Positions 40,101 to 46,100 of a stretch of DNA of 64,000 nt are shown here, piece by piece. Made by a program: the position numbers and the translations under genes. Below the pieces are notes generated by a model. The model was not told the origin of the DNA. It made no database searches and saw only the letters and a list, made by a program, of their open reading frames with translations. The stretch lies in contig OY986967.1 of the NCBI GenBank assembly GCA_963920575.1, positions 21,593,648 through 21,657,647 on the forward strand, given 5' to 3'. Numbering within the stretch: the stretch's first letter is position 1; each line of letters opens with the position of its first letter. Source of the DNA: Narthecium ossifragum. Taxonomy: Eukaryota; Streptophyta; Magnoliopsida; Dioscoreales; Nartheciaceae.

Positions 40101-43100
40101 TTACATCATTGCAACATACATCAACATACTAATACTATGACTTGTATATTCTCATGCTCTCCACCAACTATATTGATCCTCTAGGTTTAAAGGTCGATGG
40201 AGTGTGACCCCCCTAATAGATTGCATAAACGATAAAAACTGTGGGAATGTGGAATGTGATGAATGCTGCTCATCAAACTCTCTGATGAGGTCCATGAAAC
40301 GGATAGGCTGATCCTCAAAAGTTACCTCCTCGAGCATGTTGTACCCGAAATCTACACGCAGAGGAGGATTTGATGAAAACTCTCCATAACTACTATATCG
40401 GTGAGGCTCTGACTGCTCAGAAAAGTATGGCTGCTGGCTCTGAGAATCAGATGAACCATAGTGAGGATAGCCATAAAAATCATAGCCCTGGGGATCGACA
40501 CTATGACGCGCAGGAATTGACACTGGGTACTGGTAATCTCCAAAGATATGTGATGAAGAATAGCAATCAGAACCGGATCTCTCCTCAGAGTGGAAGGGGT
40601 GCTGATAGGATGGAAGAGTGGATGATGAACTGGCATCAGCGAGACTCTGTCTCATGTCGGAGTAATCATACTGAGCATCTCGCTGTTGGCCGCCTTTACG
40701 CCTCCCGTACACCAAGCGCGAATCTCTCGCTCCATGGTGTTCGTCTTGTGTAGCGTGTGTGAATCCTTGCTCCTCTGTGAAAATCAAGCCACCGTCCCTT
40801 CTCTGAGATTGTGTAGCAGGGATGCATGTGTCATCTCCACCATCACTATCGGTGCTGTCATTGTCCTTCGACTGATGCGTGCTGGCTGAAGTGGTGACTT
40901 CCATGTCATTGGTATCCCGTGCACCTATGTTTTGTCTGGATGACTGGCTTTGCTGGGATTTTCCGCCTACACGTGGCCCTCTCTCATGCATAAGACGATC
41001 AAACTCTGCATCAGAGTCGGTATCACCTTGAGTCCCTCCTCGAGCAGAAGATGCAGGAACCCTAGAAGGATTAGGAGCCCCTTGTTGCTCTGATGGAGAT
41101 CTGACGTTCCGTGTTGTCCAAGCATCAACATCCATGTTCTGCAACCCTGCCTCCTCGATGATGTACCTATTTGGTCGAGGTGGATCGCCTGGCTCGTCTA
41201 AGACGGGATCACCCATGTTTTCTGTAGCTCGCACCCAATCAACTATAGGATCATCTTCTTCCCCGAAGACGTCAGTGTCGATCACATCAGGAACCCCCAT
41301 GTCTTTCGCTGTATCCTCGGTGATGTACCTCAGTCGGAGTCTCATATTGTAATGTACATATACCAGCTTCTCCAACCGAGTGTATGACAACCTATTCCGC
41401 ACTTTTGAATGAATCAGTGCGAATGTGGACCAATTGCGTTCGCACCCACTAGATGATACAGTCTGTGATAGGATGCGAATCGCAATCCTCCTCAAATTTG
41501 GTGTTGACTCTCCGTACTGAATCCACCATTCAGCTGTAATACAATATATTTCATTAGAATCTCACTTTGGAGCTATTTGTGTACGATATTAAATCAGTTA
41601 CAAAATCACCACTTACCGGGATCAGTAGAATATCTCCCATTTACAGCCGAGGCCTCCCCGAAAGATCCAATCCCATCTCTGAACATCATTCCCTGATTTC
41701 CATTTTTGCATATTTAACGGTAAGTCTTCAAGCATTATTTCGATAATTCTTGAAGAGAAATTGTAATATACAAAAAAGAATACCTCATTTATAGCCAAAT
41801 TGCATGCCGTTGCATCTTGCTCTAACCTGATAACACTGTTCCGCAAAGCTCGCAAAAGGTGATCCTCGGTAGCAAGATTGTAGCGGTACTGGTATGCTGG
41901 ATTTAAATAATATCCTGCGAGATGCAAATCGCGGCCCATTTGTGCCTTCCAGCGGCGCTCAATAATGTTGATGATACTCTCACAAGCTGTTGGAGCAGCT
42001 CCCCGTATCTCCGCTTTCGCTTGCTCGATCCTTCCATATAGGTAACCCATCTGAGCTTTCCTCTCAATATCAGCCATACGAAGAACAGCGTAAAGAGGTT
42101 CTATGGCCTTGATTGTTTCATTCACAGCCTCCCAAAATCTATTCGACAATATTGTATTGTATGTCTCCTTTCCATCCGTGGAGTTAGGATATCCACCAAA
42201 GTTACTCCACTCCTCGGATGCAAACATAGTTTTTAGTCCAGCCATCTTCTGTTGCATAGATTTCAATGCAATGAAATGTGTGCCAAATCTTGTAGCACCA
42301 GGCCGGATGAGCTCTCCCTCGGTGTATTTTTGCATCATGGCATGCACAGGAAGATGGTTGTATATGAACCGAGAGATTTGCTGGGCTTGTGCCACTGTCT
42401 TCTTTATCTTCTTCAGTTGGCCTATGTCGTGCAGCATCAGATCAATACAATGTGCGGCGCAAGGGGTCCAATATAAATGCCCCCTCCTCTCGACGAGCAT
42501 CTCTCCAGCTTTCTTGAAATTTGCGCCATTATCGGTGACAATCTACATCATACATATAATCAAACATTATTAATTTCCCAACCCCTACGCAATGAAATTT
42601 AGCATTAGATTAATATGTGATTTTGAGTTTACCTGCACGACATATCTCTCCCCTATTTCGTTTACAACTTGCTCCATGAGACGACAAATGTAGTTTGCAT
42701 CATGGAATTCGCCGGAGGCATTGATAGACTTGTGGAATACCACCTTTCTATTGCAGTAGACGAGAAAATTGATTATGGACATTCTCGTTGGTCCTGTCCA
42801 GCTGTCGCACATTAGTGTAACTCCATATCTGTTCCATTGTTTCTTGAAGCCACTAATATATTCCCGCATTTCGGCGACCTCCTCATCTAGATACTTGCCG
42901 GCTATTTCTTTATGTGTAGGAGGCTCAATCCCAGGCCCATGCTTTTGTATAGTGCTTATCATGGACCGAAAGAATGTGTTAGCTGCAGAAAAAGGAGGAA
43001 TGTGAGAGAAATGAAACCACCGAGCTATGCTGCGACCGATTTCCCTCTTCTTGTCCCCCTTCCAATCGTTGATTCGTCGCTGCATGGAGTCCTGGCTCGG

Positions 43101-46100
43101 GTATGCATTAGGATCCATGTCCCTAACATCGGCTGGTCTCTTGTTCCCTCCACCTCTCCTCATTGATCCAAACCTACCGAGGATCGACGTGCCTTTGCTT
43201 TGTTTTCGAGGAGGTGAATGACCTGAGCCAGAGGCGCCATGGGCTCCAGAACCGGTCTCATATGTTGAAGGTCTGAAATGTGCTCTGTGTCTCTGGATCT
43301 CCTCCGCCTCCCACTGTTCCTGGAGGGATGCCTCGATGCCAGCGCGCAACAGTGGATCATCCTCATACGGATCCCGAACCGGGTATTCAGCCGCTTGTCT
43401 GTCTATGTTCGCCTTCATGTTCTTCATAGATTTTTTCGCCTCCTTTACCCTGTCAAGTTCGGCTCTCAAGTTTCCCCTGACCTGTTGAGGCACTTTTGAA
43501 CATTTTGCCACGTTCGAGTCATTACCGGCTATATGCGCCTTTAGTCGGCTGACACCACCTCCTTTGCCTACCATGGCACAATATTTACACACCCATCCAA
43601 ATCTTGTTCCGGGAAGAGGATCCCCATATTGCCACCCAATATCCTCTTCACGTGATTTCGAACCCATTTAACTGAAATTATAGGATATTTAAAATAAAAG
43701 TTATGAAAAGTTATAACATGTACCAGCAATTTTAGTACTCATTTTCTATAATTTTCCTATTTTTTTCCATTTTTGGATTTTATAATATTTTAAATTATTC
43801 AAAAAATCGTTTCTTAGTATTTTAGATAATTAAAAACAAGTCATTACTATTTCAAATAAATTAGTAATATTTTAAATAATTCAGTAGACTTTGTGTAACT
43901 TTGAATTTAATTTAATAACTAATCTTTATACCCAGATGAAATGATAGAAAACAACAATTAATGAGTAGAAATGATAAAATATAAATGAAGTAATGAACAA
44001 ACTTATATCTAACTCGAGATAAAAAGAAATAATCTAATATTTTAATACTTTAACAGTTTAACCCATGTTAATAACTTAAGTTATGTTAATAGCTTATCTT
44101 ATGTTAATAACTAGCTATTAAAATATAAATAAATTAATACCTTTATATCTTTACTCGGTGGAACCGAGGGTTTAAGGCTTTAAGGCTTAAGCCAAAGAGG
44201 AGATTGGCGTCTTCCTCGCTCGACACCGACGGCGGGCCGTTTCTCTTCCTCTTCCTCTCCGACGCCGTTCCTCTTCCTCTTCCTCGCCGACGCCGACGCC
44301 GTTCCTCTTCCTCGCAGACACCGTTCCTCTTCCTCGCTCGACGCCGTTCCTCTTCCTCGCTCGACGCCTTGATGCCGTGGACAGGAAATCGCGGTGGAGA
44401 TGGAGAGGTGGAGACTGGAGACACAGTGGAGAGGAGATCGGCGTGGTGGAGAGGAGGAGATCAGAGAGGAGATCAGCGCGGCGGAGGAGATGGCGCGGTG
44501 GAGATAGCAGCGGTCCAGGACCTCCAGGTACTTCCTCAGATCTCTCCACTCCTCTCCTCTCTACTCAGATCTCGATGAGTCTCCTCTCCACCGCGCCGAT
44601 CTCCTCTCTACTTCCTCAGATCTCTGCTCTGCTCCCCCTCCCTCTTATAATCGGGCCTCCATCATTGCGGTGTCCGGCACCACTAATGTTGCCGACCGGC
44701 AATATAAAGTATCGACCGGCACCATCGAGTGCCGGTCGGCAAGAGGACAAAAAGGGTGGTGCCAGAGCCGGGGGCAATGTCGGTGCCGCTGGCCCACCGG
44801 CTCGACATTTGTCGGCCGGCACCATCGGTGCCGGTCGGCTCGGGAATCCTTGCCCTGGAGCATGCTTTTCACAACATAGGCTCACGGTCGATCTGGCGGA
44901 TGATGCGTAGATTGACCGCGGCTCAAGAAGGCAGTTGTTTTGAACCTAGTGGTTGATGTGGCGGACGATGCATGAATTGACCGTCAGCAACGTACAGGGT
45001 AAAAAAATTCATTGTAAGAACATCATTTGGAGAAAACATCATGCACAAGCAGTACTCAAGCTGTCATCTTGCCATCTAACTAAAATATTCATGGTAAGAG
45101 CATCATGCATAAACCTTAATTAGTACTGGAAACCATTGGAAGGAAACAGATTGGCCAGCATTACTCAAGCAATCATCTTTCTTTCTAATTAAAATATTCA
45201 AGGTGATCATGTGAGTTAAAGTTAGATGATATAAAGCAATTTAGGAGGATAACAAATATTGTAGCAATAAGATACACATTGCTTTAATATAGAAAATTAA
45301 GAGCCAACTAAAAGAAACAGCAGCTTACAACTAGAGGTAACAGCATTTTGGTAGTAGTTCCAAGGAACAGGTCTTTGAATTAGAACGCCACCCGGATGAA
45401 CAAGGGGAAGAGAGCCTCGTTTAGGAACAGAAGATAATTGGACACCACCAGTTTTCTCCCATGATATGTGTGCCTCACACCAGTGCTTTAAATACCAATG
45501 TAGACCAGCAGCAAGTTCAACTCCTGTTGTGCCGCTGATTCTGATTATAAGAAGTAATCATTATAGTTGGGCCTGTAAACCAAATTCAGATAACAGCTCA
45601 AAGACGTATGGGAAAACTTCTTATAAGCCAATTTTTATCTGGATTATATGCCAGATTATGTCTTTTTAAGGTCTACATGGAGAAGTGGTTGTCGATATGT
45701 CATCCAAACAGTTAGCTAACTTCTTAAGAGGCTATAATCTGAACCACTTAAAAACAGGAAAAATTGCTTTAATCAACTTGTCTTAATAAGCTAACAAGTT
45801 TCTAGAAAACCATTTGTATAGTTCTCTTCTCCTGCTGCCTTCCCAAGCATCAGCTCCACAAGGCTCTTTTTCTAGGATGCTTTCCATACCATCACCAATG
45901 CACGTACTGTTCTGGCAGAAAACCTATATGACACATGCTGCTGGCAAAGAAAATCTTGGCTCATACATCACATTTTCGCAGCCAACCATGAAGGTAAGGA
46001 GATTGAACACTTAGTCTAATTGCAAGTATCTACCTTCATAATCTCAAACTAAATATTGGTTCCAGAAAAGATCTTATGTAAGCATCTTAAACTTCAGCAG

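Larger units (their letters stand above)
39840..44852 (-). mobile_element. Intact hAT transposon, copy C
   Basis: 5013 bp. Ends are CAAGGATTGCCG at the left and, reverse-complemented, CAAGGATTCCCG at the right, flanked by a perfect 8-bp duplication CCCTGGAG (39832-39839, 44853-44860). Both subterminal regions are dense in CCGGCAC/GTGCCGG words: a tandem of CGGCACGGAC at 39898-39950 and GCCGACCGGCAC-type repeats at 44670-44840, likely transposase binding sites. It encodes one four-exon transposase with no stop or frameshift. By sequence it is the only candidate autonomous copy in the window. Nested in an LTR fragment inside NAGLU intron 3, same orientation as NAGLU. Confidence 0.93.

Noticed and set aside
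42103..42573. 156-codon plus-strand frame across the hAT
   Set aside because: Antisense shadow of transposase exon 2, which is itself clearly coding.
44187..44910. Several Arg/Glu-rich or Ser/Pro-rich frames in the hAT leader
   Set aside because: Low-complexity translations of CTTCCT and GGAGAG repeats on both strands, with no domain.
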